64,000 nucleotides of DNA from an uncultured Sphingomonadales bacterium (GTDB lineage: Bacteria > Pseudomonadota > Alphaproteobacteria > Sphingomonadales > Sphingomonadaceae): the NCBI GenBank assembly GCA_903832325.1, contig CAILBC010000027.1, positions 124,001 to 188,000 of the forward strand, read 5' to 3'. Below the pieces are notes generated by a model. The model made no database searches and had not been told where the DNA came from. It worked only from the letters and a program-made list of their open reading frames with translations. Positions 55,217 to 63,949 of this stretch are shown here, one piece after another (within the stretch, counting starts at the first letter, position 1; each line of letters starts with the position of its first letter). Position numbers and translations under genes: made by a program.

Positions 55217-56682
55217 TGGATTTCCTCCACTCGATGGCCGCCGTTTCGGCCGAAGAACTGCTCAGCAGCGCCGCGCTGGTGCTGCTGCTGTGGGCCGCCT
55301 GGGGCGGAGACAAGGCCGCGCGCGCCATTTCCGTAGCCGCTTTTGCCGTGCTCGTTGCTGCGGCGGCGCTTGCGCTTCCGGCGCTCACCGCCGGGGCCGG
55401 CGGCAAAGCTGCGCTGGCGTTCGACGGGCATCTGAAAATGGATGCCTTTGCCGCCTTTGCCAAATTGCTGATCTATCTGGGCGCGGGTGTCACGCTGGTG
55501 ATCGCGCCGCCGTTCTTTGACCGGTTCAAGGCGATGCGCGCGGAATTTCCGTTGCTGATCCTGCTTGCGGCGCTGGGCATGGGCATCATGGTTTCGGCCA
55601 ATGACATGCTCACGCTCTATATCGGGCTCGAACTGAACAGCCTGGCCGCCTATGTGCTCGCCGCGTTGCTGCGCGCCGATGGCCGCTCGGCCGAAGCGGG
55701 GCTGAAGTACTTCGTGCTCGGCTCGCTCGCCTCGGGCATGCTGCTCTATGGCATCAGCCTGACGTACGGCTTTACCGGCACGACCTCGTTCGACGGGATC
55801 CGCGCCGTGCTTGGCACCGGGCCGCTGTCGGTCGGGGCGACATTCGGTCTGGTGTTCGTGCTGATCGGGCTGGGCTTCAAAATCAGCGCCGCGCCGATGC
55901 ACATGTGGACGCCCGACGTTTATGAAGGCGCGCCCGCGCCGGTTACCGCGTTCTTTGCGACCGCGCCAAAAGTGGCGGCGCTTGCGCTGTTGATGCGGGT
56001 CTGCCTCGATGCGTTCGGCGGGCAGGTCTTTGCGTGGAAACAGATCGTGATCTGCGCGTCGCTGCTGTCGATCCTGTGGGGCGCGTTCGGCGCCATCGGG
56101 CAGGACAATATCAAGCGCCTGCTGGCCTATTCGTCGATCAACAACGTCGGTTTCATGCTGATCGGGCTGGCCGCCGGCACGGCAGCAGGCGCCTCGGCCA
56201 TGCTGGTCTATCTCGCGATCTATGTGGTCAGTTCGGTCGCGGCGTTCGTGATCGTGCTGCAATTGCGCGATGCAAATGGCGATGCGGTCGAATCGATTGC
56301 CGATATGGCGGGCCTGTCGCGCACGCGGCCAGGCCTTGCCGCCGGGCTCGCCATCGTGATGTTCAGCCTGGCGGGCATTCCGCCGCTGTTCGGCTTTTGG
56401 GGCAAGTTCCTGGTGTTTCAGGCGGCGGTGCAGGCGCATATGGTCGTGCTGGCGGGCCTGGGGATTGCCGCCTCGGTGATCGGCGCGTTCTATTACCTGA
56501 AAGTCGTCAAAGTGCTCTATTTCGACGAAGCCACCGACAAAGTGCAGGGCCCCGGCGAATTCGCCAACACCGTGCTGCTGGTTGCCTCGTCGCTGTTCCT
56601 GTCGCCGCTCGGCTATCTGCTGACCCGCTGGCTGGGCGCGCTGGCGGGCACGGCGGCCGCGTCGCTGTTCCGGTTTGGCTGA
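55216..56682 (+). CDS. nuoN: NADH-quinone oxidoreductase subunit N
   Basis: A 488-residue antiporter-like subunit, last of the 14. YIGLELNSLAAYVLAALLR holds the conserved glutamate, GLGFKISAAPMHMWTPDVYEG the lysine/histidine motif, and RLLAYSSINNVGFMLIGL the second-half broken helix. It is followed after only nine bases by birA, so the operon probably continues. Confidence 0.96.
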   Translation: MDFLHSMAAVSAEELLSSAALVLLLWAAWGGDKAARAISVAAFAVLVAAAALALPALTAGAGGKAALAFDGHLKMDAFAAFAKLLIYLGAGVTLVIAPPFFDRFKAMRAEFPLLILLAALGMGIMVSANDMLTLYIGLELNSLAAYVLAALLRADGRSAEAGLKYFVLGSLASGMLLYGISLTYGFTGTTSFDGIRAVLGTGPLSVGATFGLVFVLIGLGFKISAAPMHMWTPDVYEGAPAPVTAFFATAPKVAALALLMRVCLDAFGGQVFAWKQIVICASLLSILWGAFGAIGQDNIKRLLAYSSINNVGFMLIGLAAGTAAGASAMLVYLAIYVVSSVAAFVIVLQLRDANGDAVESIADMAGLSRTRPGLAAGLAIVMFSLAGIPPLFGFWGKFLVFQAAVQAHMVVLAGLGIAASVIGAFYYLKVVKVLYFDEATDKVQGPGEFANTVLLVASSLFLSPLGYLLTRWLGALAGTAAASLFRFG

Positions 56683-56691
56683 CGTTTCAGA

Positions 56692-57408
56692 TTGATCGAA
56701 ACTGTTCCCACGATCGGTTCGACCAACACCGCGCTGGTCGCGCGTCTGGCTGCGGGCGCCGCGCCGGGCGAAGGGTATTGGCTGGTTGCCGATCGCCAAA
56801 GCGCCGGTCGCGGCCGTGCCGGGCGCGCATGGAGCGATGGCTACGGCAATTTCATGGGGTCAACGCTGGTTCAGCTTGTGGCTGGCGATCCGCCCGCGCC
56901 GACGCTGTCGCTGGTGGCGGGTGTCGCGCTGCATCGCGCGCTGGCCGGGGTGACGGGCCATGCGCCGGGCATCATGCTGAAATGGCCCAATGACGTGCTG
57001 GTGAACGGGGCGAAACTCGCCGGGATCCTTGCCGAACAACAGGGCCAGGCAGTGGTCGTGGGCATCGGCGTCAATCTGGTGCAGGCGCCCGAAGTGGCAG
57101 ACCGCGAAACGGTGGCGCTCGCCGCGCTGGGCCATGCGGTGCCGCGCGATGCCTTTGCGCAGACGCTGGCCGCAGCCTTTGCCGATGTGCTGCGCGTGTG
57201 GCATGCGGGCGAATGGCCGGCGCTGCGCGATGAATGGCAGGCACGCGCGCATCCCGTGGGCGCGCCGATTGCGGTGCGCGATCCGCAGGCGGGCACTGTT
57301 ACCGGGCATTTTGCCGGGCTCGATGCGGGCGGGGCGGCGCTTCTGCGCTTGGCGGATGGATCGTGCCGTGCAATCCATGCCGGCGACATTGAATTGGGAA
57401 CAGCCTGA
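56692..57408 (+). CDS. birA: Biotin--[acetyl-CoA-carboxylase] ligase
   Basis: A 238-residue group I biotin protein ligase. Motifs are GSTN for binding, [15 protein letters not shown] for the biotinyl-AMP loop, [19 protein letters not shown] and a C-terminal SH3-like cap. It has no N-terminal DNA-binding domain, so it should not repress transcription, unlike E. coli BirA. The start is TTG 56692 (reads [12 protein letters not shown]), close behind nuoN. It biotinylates acetyl-CoA carboxylase. The stop overlaps coaX. Confidence 0.93.
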   Translation: MIETVPTIGSTNTALVARLAAGAAPGEGYWLVADRQSAGRGRAGRAWSDGYGNFMGSTLVQLVAGDPPAPTLSLVAGVALHRALAGVTGHAPGIMLKWPNDVLVNGAKLAGILAEQQGQAVVVGIGVNLVQAPEVADRETVALAALGHAVPRDAFAQTLAAAFADVLRVWHAGEWPALRDEWQARAHPVGAPIAVRDPQAGTVTGHFAGLDAGGAALLRLADGSCRAIHAGDIELGTA

Positions 57409-58202
57409 TGTTGCTGGCAATTGACGTTGGAAACACCAATGTCGTCTTTGCGCTGATCGAAGGACGCGACATTCGCGGGCGCTGGCGCATCGCCACCGAT
57501 CCGCGGCGCACCGCCGATGAATATGCCGTGTGGCTGTTGCAACTGCTCAGCCTGCAGGGGCTGAAGCCCGATGTGGTCGACCAGGTGATCGTGTCGACCG
57601 TGGTGCCGCGCGCGCTGCACAACATCCAGGTGCTGGCCAGCAAGTATTTCCACCGCGATGCGATGATCGCCGGCGAACCCCCGGTCGATTGGGGCTTTCG
57701 CATCGATATCGACAATCCGCGCTCGCTGGGTGCAGACCGCGCAGTCAACACCGTGGCGGCGCACGCGCGCTTTGCCGGTGATCTGGTCGTGGTCGATTTC
57801 GGCACGGCGACCACGTTCGACGTGATCGACGCCGAAGGCACCTACAAGGGCGGGATCATCGCGCCCGGCATCAATCTCTCGCTAGAGGCGCTGGTCAACG
57901 CCGCCGCGCGCCTGCCGCGCATCGCGATCGAGGCGCCGCGCGATTTTCAGGGTGGCAATGGCGGCAGCGTGATCGGCCGCAACACCGAAGATGCCATGCA
58001 CATCGGCGTGTTCTGGGGCTATGTCGGCATGATGGAGGGCCTGATCGCCCGCCTGCGCGTCGAAATCGGCCGCCCCGTCACGGTGATCGCCACGGGTGGC
58101 CTCGCCGTGCTGTTCCACGAACATACGACGATTTTCGATCATGTCGAAACCGACCTCACGCTTGACGGGCTTGCCCTGTTGGCCGAACGGGTCCAGCGAT
58201 AA
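57408..58202 (+). CDS. coaX: Type III pantothenate kinase
   Basis: A 264-residue ASKHA-fold kinase for the first step of CoA synthesis. Motifs are [15 protein letters not shown] (phosphate 1), [11 protein letters not shown] with the catalytic Asp, and [17 protein letters not shown] 57408 shares bases with the birA stop (TGATG). The birA-coaX-rnj order behind nuo is common in Sphingomonadales as I recall it. Confidence 0.95.
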   Translation: MLLAIDVGNTNVVFALIEGRDIRGRWRIATDPRRTADEYAVWLLQLLSLQGLKPDVVDQVIVSTVVPRALHNIQVLASKYFHRDAMIAGEPPVDWGFRIDIDNPRSLGADRAVNTVAAHARFAGDLVVVDFGTATTFDVIDAEGTYKGGIIAPGINLSLEALVNAAARLPRIAIEAPRDFQGGNGGSVIGRNTEDAMHIGVFWGYVGMMEGLIARLRVEIGRPVTVIATGGLAVLFHEHTTIFDHVETDLTLDGLALLAERVQR

Positions 58203-58249
58203 CGCCACGCGGTCGGGAATCGCGCTCTCAAACTGATTCAGGAATTTTC

Positions 58250-59902
58250 GTGAAGCCTGGTAAGGAATTGCTGTTCTGTGCGCTCGGTGGCTCGGGCGAA
58301 ATCGGCATGAACGTCAACCTTTATGGTTGCGACGGCAAATGGGTGATGGTCGATCTGGGCATGACCTTTGCCGACCCGTGGTATCCCGGGGTCGATCTGG
58401 TCTTTGCCGATCTGGAATTCATCGAGGAACGCAGCAAGGATCTGCTGGGCATCGTGCTGACCCATGCGCACGAGGATCATATCGGCGCCGTGCCCTATTT
58501 CGCGCAGGATCTGGGCGTGCCGCTTTATGCCACGCCCTTTACCGCGCGTCTGGTGCATGAAAAGCTGGTCGAAGCGGGCATCCACAAGGATGTCGAACTG
58601 CGTGTGATTCCCAATGACGGGTCGCTGTCGCTGGGGTCGTTCGATTTCCGCTATGTCCCGCTGGCGCATTCGATCGCCGAAGGCAACGCGCTGGTGATCG
58701 ACACGCCCTACGGCCGCATATTCCACACCGGTGACTGGAAACTGGACGATGCGCCGCAGATCGGTACCCCGGCAAGCCCCGCGCAGCTGACCGAAATCGG
58801 CGACAGCGGCGTGCTCGCGCTGGTGTGCGATTCCACCAATGTGTTCAATCCGCGCCCTTCCGGTTCCGAAGGCGCGGTGCGCGATGGTCTGCTGGAAACG
58901 GTGACTGCGCAAAAGGGGCGGCGCGTGGTGGTGACCACGTTTGCCTCGAACGTGGCGCGGTTGCAGACGCTGGCCTGGGTGGCAGAGCAGACCGGGCGGC
59001 GGCTGGTCGTGGCCGGGCGCTCGCTCGACCGGATCATCGCCGCGGCCAAGGCGACCGGATACCTGAAGGATTTTCCGGAATGCGTGTCGATGGACCGCGC
59101 GATGGACCTGCCGCGCGGTGAAGTGCTGGTGCTGGCCACCGGCGGGCAGGGCGAGGCGCGCGCCGCGCTGGCGCGCATCGCCGGGGATTCGCACCCGATC
59201 AAGCTGGAATCGGGCGATGCGGTGGTCTTTTCCAGCCGGCAGATCCCCGGCAACGAACTGGCCATCGGGCGCATCCAGAACACGCTTGCCGGAAAGGGCG
59301 TGCGCCTGATTACCGACAAGCAATCGATGATCCACGTGTCGGGCCACCCCGGCCGGCCCGAACTGATCGAGCTGTACAAGTGGATCAGGCCCGAAATTCT
59401 CGTGCCCGTGCATGGCGAACTGCGCCACATGGATGAACAGGCGCGGCTGGGCAAGGCAGAGGGCATTCCCCGCACGATCGTTCAGAAAAACGGCGATCTG
59501 ATCCGGCTGGCCCCCAATGGCCCGCACAAGATCAAGGAAGTGCGCGCCGGGCGCCTGGTGCTGGATGGCGATATCATCGCGCCCGCCGATGGTGAAGCGA
59601 TGGGCGCGCGGCGCAAGCTGGCGCAGACCGGGGTGATCACCGTGGCTCTCGCGGTCAATCGCGATTGCAAAGTCTGTTCGCCAGTAGAAGTCGCAACAAT
59701 CGGCATTCCGCTCGATGAAGATCTCGATGCCTTCATGGCCGAGGCGCAGGCCGACGTGGCCGAAGCGGTCACTGCCCTGAAGGGCGACCGCCGCCGCAAC
59801 CGCAGCGCCATTGTAGAGGCGGTGCGGCTTGCCGTAAGGCGCTGCGGCGACCGCTGGATCGGCAAGAAGCCGATGGTGCAGGTGATGCTGCGCGAACATT
59901 GA
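58250..59902 (+). CDS. rnj: Ribonuclease J
   Basis: A 550-residue metallo-beta-lactamase/beta-CASP nuclease. The zinc motif is LTHAHEDHIGAVPYF, with later ligands in VPLAHSIAEGN, FHTGDWKLDD and VSGHPGRPELIE. It begins at GTG 58250. RNase J has 5' exonuclease and endonuclease activity; in alphaproteobacteria it coexists with RNase E, as here. The gap after coaX is 47 bases. Confidence 0.93.
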   Translation: MKPGKELLFCALGGSGEIGMNVNLYGCDGKWVMVDLGMTFADPWYPGVDLVFADLEFIEERSKDLLGIVLTHAHEDHIGAVPYFAQDLGVPLYATPFTARLVHEKLVEAGIHKDVELRVIPNDGSLSLGSFDFRYVPLAHSIAEGNALVIDTPYGRIFHTGDWKLDDAPQIGTPASPAQLTEIGDSGVLALVCDSTNVFNPRPSGSEGAVRDGLLETVTAQKGRRVVVTTFASNVARLQTLAWVAEQTGRRLVVAGRSLDRIIAAAKATGYLKDFPECVSMDRAMDLPRGEVLVLATGGQGEARAALARIAGDSHPIKLESGDAVVFSSRQIPGNELAIGRIQNTLAGKGVRLITDKQSMIHVSGHPGRPELIELYKWIRPEILVPVHGELRHMDEQARLGKAEGIPRTIVQKNGDLIRLAPNGPHKIKEVRAGRLVLDGDIIAPADGEAMGARRKLAQTGVITVALAVNRDCKVCSPVEVATIGIPLDEDLDAFMAEAQADVAEAVTALKGDRRRNRSAIVEAVRLAVRRCGDRWIGKKPMVQVMLREH

Positions 59903-59933
59903 CCGGGGTGTCGCAGGGAAACGGAGACCACCG

Positions 59934-60209
59934 ATGCGCTGGACCTCGATGCTGGCGATTTTCACGCTGTTCTGGGTGCTGTCGGCATTCCTGGTGATGC
60001 CGTTCGGCGTGCGCACGCCCGACGAACTGGGCGTAACGATGGTTCCCGGCCAGGCCAACAGCGCGCCGGCCAATTTCAACCCCCGGCTGATCATGCGCCG
60101 CGCGACGGTGCTGGCGGTGGTGCTGTTCGGGCTCTATTACGTGAACTATGTGAACCACTGGATCACGTGGCAAGACATCGACATCTCGCCGCTGTTCGGG
60201 CTGAAATAA
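59934..60209 (+). CDS. DUF1467 membrane protein
   Basis: A 91-residue protein with two helices (about residues 5-25 and 55-72) joined by a loop containing MPFGVRTPDELG, which matches the DUF1467 family of alphaproteobacteria. The function is unknown. It follows rnj by 31 bases with GGAGA as ribosome site and is convergent with phoB, separated by a stem-loop. Confidence 0.85.
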   Translation: MRWTSMLAIFTLFWVLSAFLVMPFGVRTPDELGVTMVPGQANSAPANFNPRLIMRRATVLAVVLFGLYYVNYVNHWITWQDIDISPLFGLK

Positions 60210-60234
60210 CGGTTTGCAAGGCCCCGCGCTGAAC

Positions 60235-60262
60235 GGCCAGCCTTTCACCTGAAAGGCCGGCC
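60235..60262. terminator. Bidirectional stem-loop between DUF1467 gene and phoB
   Basis: GGCCAGCCTTTC (60235-60246) pairs with GAAAGGCCGGCC (60251-60262), 11 pairs and one mismatch, loop ACCT. A second smaller hairpin sharing ACCTGAAAG follows to 60276. It lies between convergent genes, as expected of a shared terminator, although T-runs are weak. Confidence 0.6.
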
Positions 60263-60289
60263 GCTTACCTGAAAGCGAACGCGAAAGGG

Positions 60290-60979
60290 TCAGACGCCTT
60301 CGAGCGCATATCCGGCAGAGCGCACCGTGCGCACCGGATCGGGCGCGCCGGGCACGGCAATCGCCTGGCGCAGGCGGCGGATATGCACATCGACCGTGCG
60401 CAATTCGATATCGCTGCCGCTGCCCCACACCGCATCGAGCAGTTGCCCGCGCGAAAACACGCGGCCGGGGTGTTCCATGAAATGGCGCAACAGGCGAAAC
60501 TCGGTCGGGCCGATCTTGATCGCTTCGCCGCGGCGGCTGACGCGGTGTGCGGTGGGATCGAGCGACAAGTCGCCCACGGTGATCGTTTCCCCGGCGAGCG
60601 CAGGGCGCACGCGGCGCAGCACGGCGCCAACGCGGGCGATCAGTTCGCGCGGGGAAAACGGCTTGGTCACATAATCGTCGGCGCCGGTTTCCAGCCCGCG
60701 CACGCGATCGTCTTCATCACTGCGCGCGGTCAGCATGATGATCGGCACATGCGCGGTGGCTTTTTGCCGGCGCAGGCGGCGGCACACTTCGATGCCGCTG
60801 GTGCCGCCGATCATCCAGTCGAGCAGCACCAGATCAGGCGTGTCTTCAGCCGCCAGCAACAGCGCCTCGTCGCCATCATCGGTGGTGCGCACATCATAAC
60901 CTTCACCGCGAAAACGATATTCGACCAGCTCGGCCAGCGCGGTATCATCCTCGACCAGAAGCAGCTTGGGCGCCGACAT
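60290..60979 (-). CDS. phoB: Response regulator PhoB
   Basis: A 229-residue OmpR/PhoB-type regulator. The receiver has the phospho-acceptor Asp in LVLLDWMIGGTSG, the conserved Thr in IIMLTARSDE and Lys in DDYVTKPFSP. The winged-helix domain ends RTVRSAGYALEGV. ATG 60979 (MSAPKLLLVEDD) is chosen over a longer frame to 61027. It lies downstream of phoR and phoU on the same strand, which supports the phosphate-starvation role. Confidence 0.9.
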   Translation of the reverse strand: MSAPKLLLVEDDTALAELVEYRFRGEGYDVRTTDDGDEALLLAAEDTPDLVLLDWMIGGTSGIEVCRRLRRQKATAHVPIIMLTARSDEDDRVRGLETGADDYVTKPFSPRELIARVGAVLRRVRPALAGETITVGDLSLDPTAHRVSRRGEAIKIGPTEFRLLRHFMEHPGRVFSRGQLLDAVWGSGSDIELRTVDVHIRRLRQAIAVPGAPDPVRTVRSAGYALEGV

Positions 60980-61066
60980 TTGGTGCTTTCCCCATACTTG
61001 ACCGGGCGTTAAGCCCCTTCCCGGCACCTTCGCGCAGACACGACCAATGTTACGGCGTCATGACTC

Positions 61067-61090
61067 GGCCCGGCTTGACTGCGCCGGGCC
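61067..61090 (-). terminator. Stem-loop between phoU and phoB
   Basis: GGCCCGGC (61067-61074) pairs with GCCGGGCC (61083-61090) over eight bases, just after the phoU stop. No T-run follows on the minus strand, so it may only attenuate or stabilise the message before phoB. Confidence 0.45.
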
Positions 61091-61111
61091 CTGCTCCGCG
61101 ATGATACAGTT

Positions 61112-61798
61112 TCAGGCCGGTGGCGGCACATCTTCGCGTTCGGGCAGATACGTGCCCGTGGCCGCAAAGTGCACCATTTCGGCAATATTGGTGGCGTGAT
61201 CGCCAATGCGTTCGATGTTGCGCGCCACGAACATCAGCTGCGCCACGCTGCTGATCGTCGCGGGATTCTCGACCATATATGACACAAAATTGCGGAACAC
61301 GCTGTCATAAAAGGCGTCGACTTTGGCATCGCGTTGCACGATTTCGGCCGCCGCCACCGGGTCGCGTGCGGCATAGGCGGTCAGCACGTCATGCACCATG
61401 TCGCCGGCCAGTTCGTTCATCATCGGCAGCAGGGTCAGCGGCTCGAACCGTTTGCGCCCTTCAATATGGCCCACCCGCTTGGCAATGTTCTTGGCATAGT
61501 CGCCAATGCGTTCGATCACTCCGGCAATTTTCAGCGCGGCAATCACTTCGCGCAAGTCGTCGGCCATCGGCGCCCGCAGCGCCAGCACGCGCACCGACAG
61601 GCGGTCAACTTCGCTTTCCAGCAGATCGATGCGCCGGTCGCGCGCGATGACCCCCGCGGCCAGATCTTCATCGCCGCCCACCAGCGCTTCCATCGCTTCG
61701 GCAATCGACAGCTCGGCCAGGCCGCCCATTTCGGCGACCAGCCCGCGCAACCGCGTCATGTCTTCGTCAAACGCCTTGACGGTGTGTTCTGCGACCAT
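61112..61798 (-). CDS. phoU: Phosphate-signalling protein PhoU
   Basis: A 228-residue all-helical protein built from two three-helix PhoU repeats. Segments IGDYAKNIAKRV and IERIGDHATNIAEMV are the paired metal-binding motifs (E/DxxxD). PhoU normally links the PstSCAB phosphate transporter to PhoR and keeps the kinase off when phosphate is ample. Here pst genes are not beside it. ATG 61798 gives MVAEHTVKAFD, the usual family start. Confidence 0.93.
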   Translation of the reverse strand: MVAEHTVKAFDEDMTRLRGLVAEMGGLAELSIAEAMEALVGGDEDLAAGVIARDRRIDLLESEVDRLSVRVLALRAPMADDLREVIAALKIAGVIERIGDYAKNIAKRVGHIEGRKRFEPLTLLPMMNELAGDMVHDVLTAYAARDPVAAAEIVQRDAKVDAFYDSVFRNFVSYMVENPATISSVAQLMFVARNIERIGDHATNIAEMVHFAATGTYLPEREDVPPPA

Positions 61799-61920
61799 TG
61801 CGGTCCTGTCCTCAAAGGCCGGTCACCGATGACCTGCCTGGTATTGCACCGTGGGATGTTTCAGCAGATTCGGAAAGATGCCCGATCGACTTGCCAACCG
61901 CCGATCGCGGGGTTGGCCCC

Positions 61921-61955
61921 AAAAAACTGCATTCCGGGCGCCGGTTCACGCCCGG
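61921..61955 (-). terminator. Intrinsic terminator-like element after phoR
   Basis: CCGGGCG (61934-61940) pairs with CGCCCGG (61949-61955) around an eight-base loop; reading the minus strand, a TTTTTT run follows seven bases later (61926-61921). It suggests at least partial termination between phoR and phoU, so phoU may have its own promoter in 61799-61920. Confidence 0.5.
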
Positions 61956-61966
61956 TGACCTGCGCA

Positions 61967-63205
61967 TCAGGCCGAAGCGCGCGCCGGGGGCGGGGGCGCG
62001 GCCTGCACCGGCGCCTCGATCAGCGCCAGCCGGATGGTCACCGTGGTGCCCACGCCCAGCTTGCTGGTGATGTCCATCCGCCCGCGATGGCGTTCGACGA
62101 TATGCTTGACGATCGCCAGGCCGAGCCCCGTGCCACCGGCTGCACGGCTGCGGCCCGGGTCGGTGCGATAGAACCGGCGGGTAAGGTGGGGGATGTGGTC
62201 GGGGTGGATGCCTTCTCCATGGTCGGTTACGCTCAGCACCGCTTCGTGCCCCCTGATCACCACGCGCAGTTCCACCGGCTTTCCGGGATCGGAATATTTC
62301 ATCGAATTGTCGACCAGATTGCGGATCACTTGGTCTAGCTGCTGGCGATCACCCTGCACGACCGCGTCGTCGGCCTCTACCAGGATGCGTTCGTCGCCCA
62401 CGGTGGCGGCCACTTCGCCGCCGATCGATGCGGCCATCTGGCCCAGATCGATATGATCGCGCGGCAAATCGTGCTTTTCCGCCTCGATCCGCGACAGCGA
62501 CATCAGGTCTTCGACAAGATGCTGCAAGCGGCGCGCCTCACGCAGGACCGTGGCGTGAAACCGCGTGGTGGTGGCCGCATCGATGCGCGCATCGGGATCG
62601 GCCAGCGTTTCGATATAGCCGATGATCGAGGCGAGCGGGGTGCGCAGTTCGTGGCTGGCATTGGCCACGAAATCGGTATGCGCGCGGCTGATATCGGCCT
62701 CGGCGGTGCGATCGACCAGCTCGATCAGCGAAAAACGGTCATCCACGGCCACGCGGCGCACTTGCCAGATGCTGCGCGGGCCGGTCAGGCCGCGCACCGT
62801 CACGCTGCCTTCGCGGCGGTCGAGCAGCGTGATCGCTTCGGGATGGCGCAGCGCCACGCGGGCATCCTGGCCAACGATATGCCCGCCCAGTTCGCCGCGT
62901 GCGGCGGCATTGGCGGCGGCAATGCGCTGGCCATCGAGCATCAGCACCGGCACGCCGAACGGTTCGATCAGATCGATCATCGCCTGGCGCGACAGGCCGC
63001 TGTCTTCGGCGGGGCGCATTTCCACCACTGGGGCGGGTTGCCACAGCCACAGGCTGCCGATCCACGCCACCACGATCACCGCGATCAACACCGGTTCGGC
63101 CCCGGCAATCAGCATGCCCAGCCCGGCAAACAGCGCGATCACAATGCCGGACCACGGCATGTTCGACAGGCCTGTGCCCGAATACGCGGCGGTGGATGTG
63201 CTCAT
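61967..63205 (-). CDS. phoR: Phosphate sensor histidine kinase PhoR
   Basis: A 412-residue membrane kinase. Two N-terminal helices (about residues 18-56), a PAS-like region (about 65-170), then HisKA with the phospho-acceptor in NASHELRTPLASIIGYIETL and HATPase_c with NLVDNSMKYS (N box), TDHGEGIHPDHI (G1) and GGTGLGLAIVKHIV (G2). The domain order fits PhoR. It phosphorylates PhoB when phosphate is scarce. Five 11-bp repeats end seven bases upstream of its start codon. Confidence 0.9.
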   Translation of the reverse strand: MSTSTAAYSGTGLSNMPWSGIVIALFAGLGMLIAGAEPVLIAVIVVAWIGSLWLWQPAPVVEMRPAEDSGLSRQAMIDLIEPFGVPVLMLDGQRIAAANAAARGELGGHIVGQDARVALRHPEAITLLDRREGSVTVRGLTGPRSIWQVRRVAVDDRFSLIELVDRTAEADISRAHTDFVANASHELRTPLASIIGYIETLADPDARIDAATTTRFHATVLREARRLQHLVEDLMSLSRIEAEKHDLPRDHIDLGQMAASIGGEVAATVGDERILVEADDAVVQGDRQQLDQVIRNLVDNSMKYSDPGKPVELRVVIRGHEAVLSVTDHGEGIHPDHIPHLTRRFYRTDPGRSRAAGGTGLGLAIVKHIVERHRGRMDITSKLGVGTTVTIRLALIEAPVQAAPPPPARASA

Positions 63206-63211
63206 GACATT

Positions 63212-63266
63212 CCGATGATGGGCCGATAATGGCCCGATGATGGCCCGACAAGAGCCCGATTATGGC
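63212..63266 (-). repeat. Five 11-bp phased direct repeats upstream of phoR
   Basis: Units close to CCGATRATGGC begin at 63212, 63223, 63234, 63245 and 63256; the GA of each starts exactly 11 bases apart (63214, 63225, 63236, 63247, 63258). The fourth unit is degenerate. Direct repeats with 11-bp phasing are the arrangement bound by OmpR/PhoB-type regulators (Pho boxes), but the unit itself does not match the usual CTGTCAT. It could be an operator or a simple tandem expansion. Confidence 0.7.
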
Positions 63267-63462
63267 AAGCTGCGGTTCCGCGTACCAGTGGATCATGACG
63301 GTATGCCTACAAAGGCCGAAAGGGCAACGGTTCAGCGCCAAGGGCCGGTTTTTTCGTACTTTTCGTGCCTGATACGGATGTGCGATGCGTGGAATTCATC
63401 GCACCACGTGACGCTCGGGCGCCGCGCGGGCTGATACCAATGTGCGTCAAGTCAAGCGCGTA

Positions 63463-63732
63463 CTATCCGGGGTGGCGCAGGCCCATCGCCAGACAAACGA
63501 TCGCCACGATCAGTGCCCAGCTCGATACATGGCCCCACGATACCAGCGAAACCCGGTCCAGATCGCGCCGCCGGGCGTGAAACCGGTCGCGGATCGTGCC
63601 GAACAGCGCGATTGCCCCGGCCAGGGTGGCTACGGTGAAAAAGGGGTGCGACAGGGCTGTGTCGATCGGGTCCATCGCCCGCGCCATAGGCAACTGCCCT
63701 GCCGGCCGCAACCGGTCCGCCGTTGCGGCCAT
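63463..63732 (-). CDS. Hypothetical small membrane protein
   Basis: Up to 89 residues with two predicted helices: about residues 30-46 (FFTVATLAGAIALFG) and 68-84 (SWALIVAIVCLAMGL). A basic RDRFHARRRDLDR loop lies between them. Internal ATGs at 63687 (MARAMDP) and 63675 (MDPIDTA) may be the true start. Alternating hydrophobic and basic blocks look like a genuine protein, but no family is recognised. It lies seven bases from the first tRNA gene. Confidence 0.45.
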   Translation of the reverse strand: MAATADRLRPAGQLPMARAMDPIDTALSHPFFTVATLAGAIALFGTIRDRFHARRRDLDRVSLVSWGHVSSWALIVAIVCLAMGLRHPG

Positions 63733-63739
63733 GGCGATA

Positions 63740-63814
63740 TGGTGACCCCTACGGGAATCGAACCCGTGTTTCAGCCGTGAAAGGGCCGCGTCCTAACCGC
63801 TAGACGAAGGGGCC
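63740..63814 (-). tRNA. tRNA-Glu (anticodon TTC), copy 1
   Basis: Read on the minus strand, the 75 bases start GGCCCCTTCGTCTAGCGG and end with an encoded CCA. The acceptor stem GGCCCCT pairs with AGGGGTC. The anticodon stem-loop is GGCCCTTTCACGGCT-like with TTC, and the T-arm is ACGGGTTCGATTCCCGT. Confidence 0.97.
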
Positions 63815-63874
63815 GAAATGGTTTGCCGCCAGATCGTCAGGGGGCCCGGCACAGCGGCCGGTCTCCGACGGAAA

Positions 63875-63949
63875 TGGTGACCCCTACGGGAATCGAACCC
63901 GTGTTTCAGCCGTGAAAGGGCCGCGTCCTAACCGCTAGACGAAGGGGCC
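63875..63949 (-). tRNA. tRNA-Glu (anticodon TTC), copy 2
   Basis: Identical over 75 bases to the gene at 63740-63814, on the same strand and 60 bases away, with encoded CCA. Being upstream on the minus strand, it is probably the first gene of a two-tRNA transcript. Confidence 0.97.
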
